Below are positions 1 through 9,169 of a stretch of 64,000 nucleotides of DNA, in pieces. The notes under the pieces are model-generated. The model did no database searches. It worked only from the letters and a program-made list of their open reading frames with translations, and was not told the DNA's origin. Each line of letters starts with the position of its first letter. Position 1 is the stretch's first letter. The translations under genes were made by a program, and so were the position numbers. Source of the stretch: Miniphocaeibacter sp012841535 (GTDB lineage Bacteria; Bacillota; Clostridia; Tissierellales; Peptoniphilaceae); NCBI RefSeq assembly GCF_049274025.1, contig NZ_JBASRV010000012.1, one strand, 5' to 3'.

Positions 1-37
1 AGAAATAGGATTCTTGTAATTAAAAATTTGATGAAAC

Positions 38-74
38 CAAAAAATAATTATCAGGCAGCTATATAGCTGCCTGA
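38..74 (-). terminator. Rho-independent terminator downstream of ynbB
   Basis: A perfect 24-base inverted repeat (12 bp arms, TCAGGCAGCTAT in the left arm) at 51-74 is followed on the minus strand by a T-rich stretch. It lies about 110 bases beyond the ynbB stop codon and probably ends the miaB-mutS-mutL-miaA-ynbB transcript. It could also serve a plus-strand transcript entering from outside the window. Confidence 0.6.
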
Positions 75-184
75 TATAAAAGTAATTTGTTATTTTATTG
101 TATACCAACACTATTTGACAAAGAGCCCTAATAATTAGATTAAAAGTCTAACTTTTAGAGGTCAGCGTATTTAATTAGTTGTTT

Positions 185-1471
185 TTATAATTTTATATAT
201 CCTTTATTAAAGAACTTATTTAATACTAACATAACTGCGTATTTACATTGATAATAATTTAAACCACCTTGAAAATATGCAATATAAGGTTCTCTTAATG
301 GACCATCTGCACTTAATTCTATAGATGAGCCATCAATAAAACTTCCCGAAGCCATTATTACCTTATCAGTATAGCCTGGCATTTCCCAAGGATATGGGGT
401 TACAAACGCATCTACTACTGAAGCTTCCTGTATAGTTCTACAAAAATCTACAACTAATTCTTCTTTTTCAAAGATTATAGCTTCAATAATATCGTATCTT
501 TCAGAATTTGAATTTGGAAAAGTCTTAAATCCTAGTTTTTCAAAAACCCTAGCAAAAAGCAAGGCTCCTTTTAATGCTTCCATGGTTACTTTAGGAGCAA
601 AATAAAGTCCTTGTAATGTTGTTCTTGTTGTACCAAATGTAAGACCGGTTTCTTTTCCTAAACCAGGGGCAGTTAATCTATTTGATATTCTCTCAATATA
701 TTTTGTAGGTCCAACTACATAACCTCCAGATAATGCTATTCCCCCACCAGGATTTTTTATTAAAGATCCTACAGCTAAATCTGCACCAACTTCTGTAGGT
801 TCTAAAATCTGAGTAAATTCACCATAGCAATTATCTACCATTATAATAATATCTGTATTCTTTTCTTTTATGGCTTTAGTTATATCCCTTATACTTTCTA
901 TGGATATTGCATTTCTAAGACTATATCCCGTTGATCTTTGTATTGTAATAATTTTTACAGTATCATCTATGGAGCTAAGGACTAAATCTTTTTGAATATT
1001 ACCATCCTCGCTTAATTCAACCTTTTTATAATTTATTCCATATTCTAGTAATGTACCTTTTTCATCGCCTTCAATACCAATAACCTGTCTTAAAGTATCA
1101 TAGGGATCTCCTGTAATCGATAATATCGTGTCTCCTGGTAATAATAATCCTTGTAGGGTTAAAGCGAGGGCGTGAGTTCCTGAAGAAATACTCGGTCTTA
1201 CTAATGCATCTTCGGTTTTAAATACTTTAGAATATATTTCCTCAACTTTTTCCCTTCCAACATCACCATAGCCATATCCTGTTGACCAGGCAAAATCTGT
1301 AGCAGATAAACGAGAATCCTGCATGGCTTTAATTATCTTTATAATATTGTACTCTTCTATAATATTTAATTCTATAAATCTATTTTTTAAACTCTCCTCA
1401 ATATCAATAACAAAATCATAAACCTTGTTATTAATATTATGATTAAGTAAATAACAATTTTTATTATTCAT
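185..1471 (-). CDS. ynbB: Methionine gamma-lyase family (aluminium resistance-type) PLP enzyme, YnbB-like
   Basis: A 428-residue protein of the fold-type I PLP-dependent transferase superfamily, closest in pattern to B. subtilis YnbB, a family annotated as methionine gamma-lyase or aluminium resistance protein. The phosphate-binding SSGTHA lies at residues 96-101, the aspartate expected to contact the pyridine nitrogen in IMVDNCYGEF is D213, and the Schiff-base lysine in GSLIKNPGGG is K239, so the active site looks intact. The true substrate of the family is poorly defined. The gene overlaps miaA by 8 bases and is last in the mutS-mutL-miaA operon, a neighbourhood also seen in Bacillus. Family assignment is firm; the reaction is inferred from family naming. 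Confidence 0.85.
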   Translation of the reverse strand: MNNKNCYLLNHNINNKVYDFVIDIEESLKNRFIELNIIEEYNIIKIIKAMQDSRLSATDFAWSTGYGYGDVGREKVEEIYSKVFKTEDALVRPSISSGTHALALTLQGLLLPGDTILSITGDPYDTLRQVIGIEGDEKGTLLEYGINYKKVELSEDGNIQKDLVLSSIDDTVKIITIQRSTGYSLRNAISIESIRDITKAIKEKNTDIIIMVDNCYGEFTQILEPTEVGADLAVGSLIKNPGGGIALSGGYVVGPTKYIERISNRLTAPGLGKETGLTFGTTRTTLQGLYFAPKVTMEALKGALLFARVFEKLGFKTFPNSNSERYDIIEAIIFEKEELVVDFCRTIQEASVVDAFVTPYPWEMPGYTDKVIMASGSFIDGSSIELSADGPLREPYIAYFQGGLNYYQCKYAVMLVLNKFFNKGYIKL

Positions 1472-2393
1472 TAACTACTTCCTTATATATTATTTCAGAT
1501 ATTTGATTAAGATTGTAATTATAATCGCTTAAATTAAACCATTTAATCCTATTATCTCGCCTAAACCAAGTTAATTGTCGTTTAGCATATTTTCTAGAAT
1601 TCTGTTTTAATTTATAAATCGCAGTATCTTTATCATATTTTCCATTATAATAATCAATTATCTCTTTATAACCTATTCCCTTAAAAGCTTGTAGGTTTTT
1701 ATCATATTTATCAATTAAAGTTTTAACTTCTTCAAATAAACCTAAATCTATCATTTCATCAACTCGATTATTAATTCTATTATATAATTTTTCTCTATTA
1801 TCATTTAAACCATATATAAAAAATTCATAATCTTTATTTTCTTTTCTAAAATTTTTATTTTGATTAGAAAATTTAGTACCTGTAACTTTATACACTTCTA
1901 TAGCTCGTATAATTCTTTTAATATTATTATGATCTATATTATTATAGGATTTTTCATCAATTGATTTTAATAAATTTAAAATATAATCTTTTCCCTTATC
2001 TTCATAATCTTGCCATAATAAATCTCTAATTGCAAAGTCCGGTTTAGCATTTGAAAAATCCAAATCATATATTATAGAGTTTATATATAGTCCAGTTCCT
2101 CCAACTATAATTGGTATTTTATTATTAGATAGGATATCTTCTATATATTCTTTAGCTAATTTTTGATAATTTGCTACAGTAAATTCTACACTAGGTTCAA
2201 TTATATCTATCATGTAGTGAGTTATTCTTTCCCTATCACTTTTATCAACTTTAGCTGTTCCTATATCCATATACTTATATATTTGCATAGAATCAGCAGA
2301 TATAATTTTAGTTTTAAGCTTACTAGCTAATTTCAACGATAAATCTGTTTTTCCACTTGCTGTTGGCCCAACTATTAAAACAACTTTTCTCAT
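1464..2393 (-). CDS. miaA: tRNA dimethylallyltransferase MiaA
   Basis: A 309-residue enzyme that transfers a dimethylallyl group to N6 of adenosine 37 in tRNAs reading UNN codons, giving i6A. The P-loop GPTASGKT is at residues 9-16, followed by the family signature DSMQIYKYMDIGTAKV, GGTGLY near residue 98, and the C-terminal KQNSRKYAKRQLTWFRRD. Length is normal. Its ATG overlaps the mutL stop by one base (TAATG), so translation is probably coupled to mutL; the frameshift in mutL could therefore lower miaA expression. The product i6A37 is the substrate of MiaB, encoded at the head of the same operon. Confidence 0.97.
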   Translation of the reverse strand: MRKVVLIVGPTASGKTDLSLKLASKLKTKIISADSMQIYKYMDIGTAKVDKSDRERITHYMIDIIEPSVEFTVANYQKLAKEYIEDILSNNKIPIIVGGTGLYINSIIYDLDFSNAKPDFAIRDLLWQDYEDKGKDYILNLLKSIDEKSYNNIDHNNIKRIIRAIEVYKVTGTKFSNQNKNFRKENKDYEFFIYGLNDNREKLYNRINNRVDEMIDLGLFEEVKTLIDKYDKNLQAFKGIGYKEIIDYYNGKYDKDTAIYKLKQNSRKYAKRQLTWFRRDNRIKWFNLSDYNYNLNQISEIIYKEVVNE

Positions 2394-4310
2394 TACTTCA
2401 CTCTCATAAATTCTTTTTCTAATTCATATTTTGACATTTCAATTAATGTAGGTCTTCCATGTGGACATGTATAAGGCTCCTTACAGTCCATTAATTTATT
2501 TAGTAATTCTTTAATTTCTATTTCACTTAAAAAATCTCCTGCTTTAACTGCATTTTTACAAGAGTTTTTTATAATTTTATTATAAATAGAATCTAATCCA
2601 TCATTTATGTTTGTTTTATATAGACAATCTAATAAGTCCAAAAATAATCGTTCATTTTTAGTGTTTCCTAATATATTTGGAACAGATCTTATGATTATAG
2701 TACGTTCTCCAAATAAATCAATATTGTAACCTATTTTCTCAAAGACTTCTTTGTTATTTAAATACAAATCATATTCATCTTGTCTTAAATCAATGGTAAT
2801 TGGCACAATTAGATCTTGTATTATAATGTCTCCTTCTTCAAATTCTTTCATAAATTGCTCATATAAGACTCTTTCATGAGCTGCATGCTGATCTACTATG
2901 AAAATTCTTTCTTTAAGTCGGTCTTCATACAAAAGATAGGTTTTAAATATTGTTCCTATATACACATATTCATTAAAGTCATTTTCAATAATAAAATTAA
3001 TTTCCTCAACTTCTATACTAGCTTCTTCTTCCACTAAATCTTTTTCATTATCTACTTCAATTTCATATTTATTATCAGACTCTAAAACAAAGTCATTATA
3101 TTTATTTTCATTATTAAACTCGTCAGTATATAATTCTATATCCTTGTTTATATTAATTTCCTTTATGCTATTATCTTCAACACTTTCACTATATTCTATA
3201 CTAGTGCTAGTAGCATTATTATCAATTTTATTAGTTTCAAATTTTTCCAGTAAATCTTTAATATCATTACCTTGTCTAAAAAGAATATTTTCTTTATTCT
3301 CATCCTTAGATTTTATTTCTGGCAAAGAAAATTCTTGATTTAATATTTCTTTAGATTTTAATTGTATATCATTTAAAATATCATCTAAAATTGTAATTTG
3401 AACTTTTTCTTTGTTTGGATGAATATTTACATCTATATGTTTTGGATTAATATTGATAAAAATCTGAAAAATTGGAAATCTACCATTTGGAATTACTGCT
3501 TTATAAGAACTTTCTATAGCTTCTCGAATTTCTTTACTTTCTATATATCTTCCATTTATATATATATTGTAATGCTCTGTTTGCCCTATAATACTTATTA
3601 TTGGATATATAACCATTAATGCTATAATCTCTACCTTTTAAATTAAATTCTAAAAGATTGTTAACAATACTCATACCAAATAATTCTGTTAAAACAGAAT
3701 TTAAATCTTCTTTTTCTTTTGTTTCAAAAATTAATTTATCATCTTTTATATATGTTATGCCTATTCCATAATTACCTATAGCTAGTTTATACATTAAGTT
3801 TGTTATATTGTTAGCTTCAGTAGTTTTACTTTTTAGAAATCTCTTTCTAACAGGTACATTATAAAATAAATCTTCAACAATTATGCTTGTTCCAACATTT
3901 TTAGCAATAGGTTTTTCTTCTATTTTTTTACCATCTTCAAAGTATACTTTATTTCCTAACTTATCTTCACTTGTTTTAGTAGATACTGTAACCTTGCTAA
4001 CTGAAACAATACTAGCTAATGCCTCGCCTCTAAAACCTAAAGATTGTAAATTATATAAATCATTAAAACTATTTAATTTTGAAGTTGCATGTCTTTTAAA
4101 TGCAATTTCAATTTCATCTTTTACAATACCCTTTCCATTATCTAACACTTCAATAAAATCTAAACCACCATTTTTTATTTCAACTACAATATTGGTGGCT
4201 TCAGCATCTATAGAGTTTTCAACTAATTCCTTTACTATGGAACTAGGTTTTTCAATAACTTCTCCTGCAGCAATTTTTTGAATAGTGTCATTTGATAAAA
4301 TCTGAATCAT
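2393..4310 (-). pseudogene. mutL: DNA mismatch repair protein MutL, interrupted by a frameshift
   Basis: MutL couples MutS mismatch recognition to strand incision. The N-terminal part has the GHKL ATPase motifs: VENSIDA around E28/N32, DNGKGI at 57-62 and GFRGEALASI at 92-101. After about residue 246 the frame runs into unrelated sequence and stops near 3534. The rest continues in another frame to 2393 and holds the endonuclease-type motif DQHAAHERVLYEQ and CPHGRPT near the end. Adding one TA unit to the tract at 3557-3567 would give RALQYIYINGRYIES, matching the family QYI(F/Y)(V/I)NGR pattern, and a normal 639-residue protein. The break therefore looks recent, or is an assembly error. The gap to mutS is 8 bases. 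MutL identity is certain; loss of function is an inference. Confidence 0.93.
3557..3567 (-). repeat. Short TA dinucleotide tract at the mutL frameshift
   Basis: Eleven bases of alternating T and A, embedded in the codons for QYIYINGRY of MutL. A 13-base tract restores the reading frame and the family consensus exactly. A 10-base tract also restores frame but loses one conserved residue, so loss of one TA unit is the simplest explanation. Confidence 0.85.
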
Positions 4311-4318
4311 ATCAATAC

Positions 4319-6919
4319 CTATAAATCCTTTGCTTTTTCTATAAATTCATTTAATATGGTCAATGCTTCAATTGGAGATAATGAGTTAATATCTATTTTT
4401 ATCAAAGAGTCTATAAATTCATCTCTTTTTATGTCTTGCATATCCATTTGTGATTCTTCAATAAAATTCTCCATTATATTAAAATCTGTATCTTCATTTT
4501 TTGATTCTATATTTTTTAATATAAGCTTTGCTCTATCTGTTAAGCTTTTAGGAAGTCCTGCTAATCTCGCTACTTCTATACCGTAGCTCTTATCTGTCTT
4601 TCCTTTAATTATCTTTCTTAAAAATATAATTTCATTTTTATATTCTTCAATTTGTACTTGTAAATTTATAACATTGTCTAATTTATTTTCAAGTTCCGTT
4701 AATTCATGATAATGTGTTGCAAATAGTGTCTTAGCCTTAATTTTGGTACTAATATACTCTACAATTGCCCAAGCTATACTAAGGCCATCGAAAGTACTCG
4801 TACCTCTACCTACCTCATCTAGTATTAAAAGACTATCCTTTGTAGAGTTAGTGATTATATTACTCACTTCATTCATTTCTACCATAAAAGTACTTTCACC
4901 TTTATATAAATTGTCTGAAGCACCTATTCTAGTAAAAATTTTATCGACTATGGAAATATTAGCCGAGTCTGCAGGGACAAAGGAACCAATCTGAGCCATA
5001 ATTACCAATATAGCAACCTGTCTTAAATAAGTGGACTTTCCACTCATATTTGGTCCTGTAATAATTTGTATATTATTAAATCCACTTCCTATGTTAACAT
5101 TATTGGAAATAAAATTACTTCTTCCAATACTTTGCTCTACTACAGGATGTCTTCCTCCAACAATATCTATAATTCCAATATTATTAATTGTTGGCTTAAC
5201 ATAGTCGTTAGCATATGCTACCTTAGCCAATGAATTATATACATCTAAATAGGACAATATATTAGAAGTATTTTTTAATCTATCTACATTTTCTAAAATA
5301 ATATCTCTAATATTATTAAAAATCTCATATTCTTTATCAAAAATTTCATTTTCAGAACTTAATATTAAATTTTGAATATTTTCTAGTTCTTCAGTTATAA
5401 ATCTTTCAGAATTAGTCAAAGTTTGTTTTCTTATATAATAATCCGGAACATTTTTTAAATTTCCTTTAGTTACATCTATAAAATATCCTAACTTTTTATT
5501 AAATACTATTTTTAAATTCTTTATATTATTTTTTTCTTTTTCATTTTTTTCATATTCAATTAATTTTTGTTTTCCAATAATTTTATTGTTCCTAATAATA
5601 TCTAAATCTTCATTAAATCCAATTTTTATAAGGTTTCCTTCTGTTATTGTTAACGGTGGTTCATCTATAATAGCCTTATCAATTAAGCTACATATATCCT
5701 CTAAACTATCAATTTCTTTTGCTAGTTTTTTTAAAACAATATCATTTGTTTCTTCTAAATCCTTTATAATATTAGGAATTTTAGAAATTGATAATTTCAG
5801 TGCAATTAAATCCCTACCATTTGCTCTTCCATAGGATAATTTGCCAACGATTCTATCTAAGTCATAAATATCTTTTAATGAATTAGTCAATAACTCCTGT
5901 AATTTTCTATTTTCAAAAATCTTTTCAACTATTAATTGACGTTCTAAAATCTTGTTTTTTTCCATTAGTGGCATTTCTAAAAAATTATGAAGCAATCTAG
6001 ACCCCATAGAAGTATTAGTTTTATTTAAAACATCAAATAAGGATCCTTTTTTATTTCCAGTAAATAAGTTTTTTTGTATTTCTAAATTTACAATCGTATG
6101 TGAATCAATATTTAAAAATTTGTCTATTTCATAAAAATTAATATTATTTAGATGTTGTAATCGTTCTTCTTGATAATTGTATATATAATTCAATATACTT
6201 GCTATAGCTCCAATATAAGCTTCATCATTATATTCAGATTCTTCTATATTAATATTAAGTTTTTCTTGTATTATTTTTTTTGAATCTTCAATAGATACCT
6301 TATCAACTTTTGTAAACAATAAATTATTACTAGCTGACAAATTTTCAATAATTTCATTATGAATAATCTTATTTTCATTAATTACTATTTCTGAAGGATT
6401 AATTCTACTAATTTCATTTTCAATACTTTTTCTTACATCATTTAAGTTAGAAAACCTTAATTTAGTAAAATTAATAATGCCTTCTAATACATCACAATAT
6501 GAAATCCCTATGTTTTTTTCATCTATATATAATGACATTAAATAATTGTTGTCACCTTTTTCAGAAACACTATCATCTATTATTGTTCCTGGTGTAACAA
6601 TTCTAATAATATCTCTTTTTACTAGACCTTTAGCTTTTCTAGGATCCTCTAATTGCTCACAAATAGCTACCTTATAACCTTTTGAAACAAGTTTAGAAAT
6701 ATATACATCTGAAACATGGTATGGAACACCACACATTGGACATTTTTCTCCACCACCACAATCTCTTTGCGTTAATACAATTTCCAACTCTCTAGATGCA
6801 ATAATTGCATCTTCGAAGAACATTTCATAAAAGTCCCCTAATCTGAAAAATAAAATACTATCTCTGTTCTTTTCTTTTATTTCTAAATACTGCTTAATCA
6901 TTGGAGTGTAATTATTCAT
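4319..6919 (-). CDS. mutS: DNA mismatch repair protein MutS
   Basis: An 866-residue mismatch-recognition ATPase of the MutS1 type. The mismatch-probing Phe-x-Glu is present as GDFYEMF (F30, E32). The Walker A motif GPNMSGKST is at residues 622-630, followed by the Walker B and signature region LLILDEVGRGTSTFDG, and the dimerisation helix-turn-helix near the C-terminus. No defect is visible, so mismatch recognition should be intact even though the partner gene mutL, 8 bases downstream, is frameshifted. It starts with ATG after GGTGG, 8 bases beyond the miaB stop. Confidence 0.98.
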   Translation of the reverse strand: MNNYTPMIKQYLEIKEKNRDSILFFRLGDFYEMFFEDAIIASRELEIVLTQRDCGGGEKCPMCGVPYHVSDVYISKLVSKGYKVAICEQLEDPRKAKGLVKRDIIRIVTPGTIIDDSVSEKGDNNYLMSLYIDEKNIGISYCDVLEGIINFTKLRFSNLNDVRKSIENEISRINPSEIVINENKIIHNEIIENLSASNNLLFTKVDKVSIEDSKKIIQEKLNINIEESEYNDEAYIGAIASILNYIYNYQEERLQHLNNINFYEIDKFLNIDSHTIVNLEIQKNLFTGNKKGSLFDVLNKTNTSMGSRLLHNFLEMPLMEKNKILERQLIVEKIFENRKLQELLTNSLKDIYDLDRIVGKLSYGRANGRDLIALKLSISKIPNIIKDLEETNDIVLKKLAKEIDSLEDICSLIDKAIIDEPPLTITEGNLIKIGFNEDLDIIRNNKIIGKQKLIEYEKNEKEKNNIKNLKIVFNKKLGYFIDVTKGNLKNVPDYYIRKQTLTNSERFITEELENIQNLILSSENEIFDKEYEIFNNIRDIILENVDRLKNTSNILSYLDVYNSLAKVAYANDYVKPTINNIGIIDIVGGRHPVVEQSIGRSNFISNNVNIGSGFNNIQIITGPNMSGKSTYLRQVAILVIMAQIGSFVPADSANISIVDKIFTRIGASDNLYKGESTFMVEMNEVSNIITNSTKDSLLILDEVGRGTSTFDGLSIAWAIVEYISTKIKAKTLFATHYHELTELENKLDNVINLQVQIEEYKNEIIFLRKIIKGKTDKSYGIEVARLAGLPKSLTDRAKLILKNIESKNEDTDFNIMENFIEESQMDMQDIKRDEFIDSLIKIDINSLSPIEALTILNEFIEKAKDL

Positions 6920-6927
6920 TTTACCAC

Positions 6928-8247
6928 CTATACTAAATCACCACTTAAAGAAAAAGAATTGTGTCCAGTAATTTTTACATTTACTAGTTTTCCTATTAAA
7001 CCTTTATCACCTTTAAAATGTACAAGTTTATAACCCCTAGTTCTTCCTGTTAGAACCTCTTCATTATTCTTACTTGGCCCTTCCACTAAAACTTCTAATG
7101 TTTTTCCTAATTCTTTTTCATTATTTTTATAAAATATTCCATACATAAGTTCAAGTAGTCTTTCAAATCTTTTCTGTGAAATACTTCTTTCTACTTGATT
7201 TTCCATAGTTGCCGCTTTTGTTCCTTCTCTTTTACTATAAATAAAGGTAAAACCTTGATCATACTCAACTTCTTTGACAACTTTTAATGTTTCTTCAAAA
7301 TCTTCTTCTGTTTCTCCAGGAAATCCAACTATTATGTCTGTAGATAAAGTAATATTAGGAATTTTATTTTTTAGTTTTTTTACTAATAATAAATAATCTT
7401 CCTGTGTATATTTTCTATTCATTTCTTTTAAAACTTTATTACTACCTGCTTGAAAAGGTAAATGTAAATTTTCACATACCTTATCACATTCTGCCATAGC
7501 ATCAATTAAATCATCTGATAAGTCCTTTGGATGACTTGTTAAAAATCTAATTCTTTCAATACCTTCAACTTTATTAATCATTCTAAGTAAATCTGGAAAT
7601 GATATAGGATTTGATAAGTTTTTTCCATATGAATTGACATTTTGTCCTAACAATGTAATTTCTTTATAACCCTTTTTGGCTAAATCATTAACTTCTTTAA
7701 GTATACTTTCAGGACTTCTACTATCTTCTCTTCCTCTAGCATATGGAACTATACAATAAGTACAAAAATTATTACACCCTGTCATAATATTTACATAACC
7801 TATAAATGGATGTTCTCGAATCATATCAATTTGATTATCAATTAAATCTCTATCTTCAATATCTACTACTGTCTTCCCTGTTGATAAATGTCTATTTATA
7901 AGAGAAGGTAAACTAGATATATTCTTAGTACCAAAAATAATATCTACATGTTTATATTTTTCCTGTATTATTTCCTTAGCTTCTCCTGTTTGCATCATAC
8001 AGCCGCATACTGCAATTATCATTTCAGGTTTTTCTTTTTTCAACGGTTTTAATGAACCTAATTGACCATAAACTTTAAGTTCAGCATTTTCTCTAACTAA
8101 ACATGTATTGTAAATTATAAAATCTGCATTTTCAACTTTATCTGTTTTAATATATCCTAAATTTTCTAAAATATAAGCTATCTTTTCTGAATCGTGTTCA
8201 TTCATTTGACAGCCGTAAGTTTGAATTAAATATTTTTTTTCTATCAA
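6928..8247 (-). CDS. miaB: tRNA-2-methylthio-N6-dimethylallyladenosine synthase MiaB
   Basis: A 439-residue radical SAM methylthiotransferase that converts i6A37 (made by MiaA) to ms2i6A37 in tRNA. The N-terminal UPF0004 domain has the cysteines of one 4Fe-4S cluster (YGCQMNEHDSE, NTCLVRE, VCGCM). The radical SAM CxxxCxxC motif is TGCNNFCTYCIVPYARG. A TRAM RNA-binding domain fills the last 65 residues or so. No ATG is available at the N-terminus; the start is TTG at 8247 after AGAGG. It leads the operon miaB-mutS-mutL-miaA-ynbB. Confidence 0.96.
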   Translation of the reverse strand: MIEKKYLIQTYGCQMNEHDSEKIAYILENLGYIKTDKVENADFIIYNTCLVRENAELKVYGQLGSLKPLKKEKPEMIIAVCGCMMQTGEAKEIIQEKYKHVDIIFGTKNISSLPSLINRHLSTGKTVVDIEDRDLIDNQIDMIREHPFIGYVNIMTGCNNFCTYCIVPYARGREDSRSPESILKEVNDLAKKGYKEITLLGQNVNSYGKNLSNPISFPDLLRMINKVEGIERIRFLTSHPKDLSDDLIDAMAECDKVCENLHLPFQAGSNKVLKEMNRKYTQEDYLLLVKKLKNKIPNITLSTDIIVGFPGETEEDFEETLKVVKEVEYDQGFTFIYSKREGTKAATMENQVERSISQKRFERLLELMYGIFYKNNEKELGKTLEVLVEGPSKNNEEVLTGRTRGYKLVHFKGDKGLIGKLVNVKITGHNSFSLSGDLV

Positions 8248-8290
8248 AATACTACCTCTTATTTTTCTATTATTCTATAATACGAACATA

Positions 8291-8318
8291 ATTGTATCAT
8301 AGATTATAGCAATGAAAA
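8291..8318 (-). promoter_or_regulatory. Predicted promoter of the miaB-mutS operon
   Basis: On the minus strand a -35-like TTTTCA (8313-8318) is followed after 16 bases by an extended -10, TGATACAAT, with hexamer TACAAT (8291-8296). It lies about 45 bases upstream of the miaB start. The call rests on consensus similarity only. Confidence 0.5.
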
Positions 8319-8350
8319 AGAATCCCATACTATTTTTATATGATTTAAAA

Positions 8351-8390
8351 TAAAAATAGAAGTAACTGGTATTTTTACTTCTATTTTCTA
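8351..8390 (-). terminator. Rho-independent terminator of the tetR-family gene
   Basis: A 13-bp stem (AAAATAGAAGTAA at 53-65 of this block, that is 8353-8365, with its complement at 8375-8387) encloses a 9-base loop and is followed by T-rich sequence on the minus strand. It separates the regulator gene from miaB. Confidence 0.75.
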
Positions 8391-8416
8391 AAATAACCTT
8401 GATTTTTTATTAACTT

Positions 8417-9085
8417 TTAAGAAAATCTATTAAAAATTTCCCTCATATATTTTTCTACTATTCTTTTTGCTTCATTTGCTGGAATTAATTTTTTATATAC
8501 TCTTCCTAAATAATTTTCATACACACTTATAATTATATCATCTACCATACCGGCATTTTCTTCATTTATCAATCCTTCTTCTACACATTTATCCATTAGT
8601 ATCTTTGATCTTCTATTTAATGAATTTGAGCGTAACATTTCTTGTATATATGCAGGATGTTTTTTTATATCTAAAGGAAAAATATTGTAAAACTCCTCTA
8701 CATATAATTCCATATCTTTTTTTAATTCAGCTAAAAATAAAGCTTGATAAATATTTGGTATATCAAAGGACTTATCTATAAAACAGTCCCATACTTTAAA
8801 GTATATTTCTTTACTACTATTTACATCCTTAATATAGTTAGGAATTTCATCAATGTAGTCTTCTAAATAAGTCATTGCTGCAAAAAATTTAAGATGATTT
8901 AAATCATCAAAGTATTTATATATTGTAGCACTATTATATCCAGCCAGTTCTCCAACTTTTCTTATTGTAATATTTTGAATACTCTCATTATCTATTATTT
9001 GTCTTGCTGCATCAATAAAATATTCTATTTTTCTTTTCTTTTGAATTTTTTTGTTTCTTTCTTTAATTAATTCTTCTTTATTCAA
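8417..9085 (-). CDS. TetR/AcrR-family transcriptional regulator next to the betaine reductase genes
   Basis: A 222-residue protein. The N-terminal helix-turn-helix (about residues 39-70) reads ITIRKVGELAGYNSATIYKY, the classic TetR pattern. The remaining 150 residues form a ligand-binding domain too variable to assign an effector. The start is TTG at 9085, preceded by GGAGG at 6 bases. It lies just after grdH but behind a strong terminator, so it is probably its own transcript. By position it is the best candidate to bind the palindromes at 13411-13441 and 14173-14186, though no such palindrome was seen in front of the gene itself. Control of betaine use is an inference; an efflux-type role cannot be excluded. 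Confidence 0.88.
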   Translation of the reverse strand: MNKEELIKERNKKIQKKRKIEYFIDAARQIIDNESIQNITIRKVGELAGYNSATIYKYFDDLNHLKFFAAMTYLEDYIDEIPNYIKDVNSSKEIYFKVWDCFIDKSFDIPNIYQALFLAELKKDMELYVEEFYNIFPLDIKKHPAYIQEMLRSNSLNRRSKILMDKCVEEGLINEENAGMVDDIIISVYENYLGRVYKKLIPANEAKRIVEKYMREIFNRFS

Positions 9086-9130
9086 AATATTCCTCCACTA
9101 TAGATCTTTATACTAAGGATAATATATCAT

Positions 9131-9165
9131 AAAAAATAGGCAAGAACTAGTCTTGCCTATTTTTT
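9131..9165 (-). terminator. Terminator of the betaine transporter-grdI-grdH operon
   Basis: A perfect 15-bp stem (AAAAAATAGGCAAGA at 9131-9145, complement at 9151-9165) with a 5-base loop. T runs flank both arms, so it can work in either direction. It begins a few bases after the grdH stop codon. Confidence 0.9.
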
Positions 9166-9169
9166 AACA

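Noticed and set aside
51..74. The 24-base palindrome as a regulatory operator
   Set aside because: It is followed by a T run on the minus strand and lies after a gene end, so a terminator is simpler.
3144..3619. Plus-strand frames within mutL
   Set aside because: Low-complexity antisense frames with no family resemblance.
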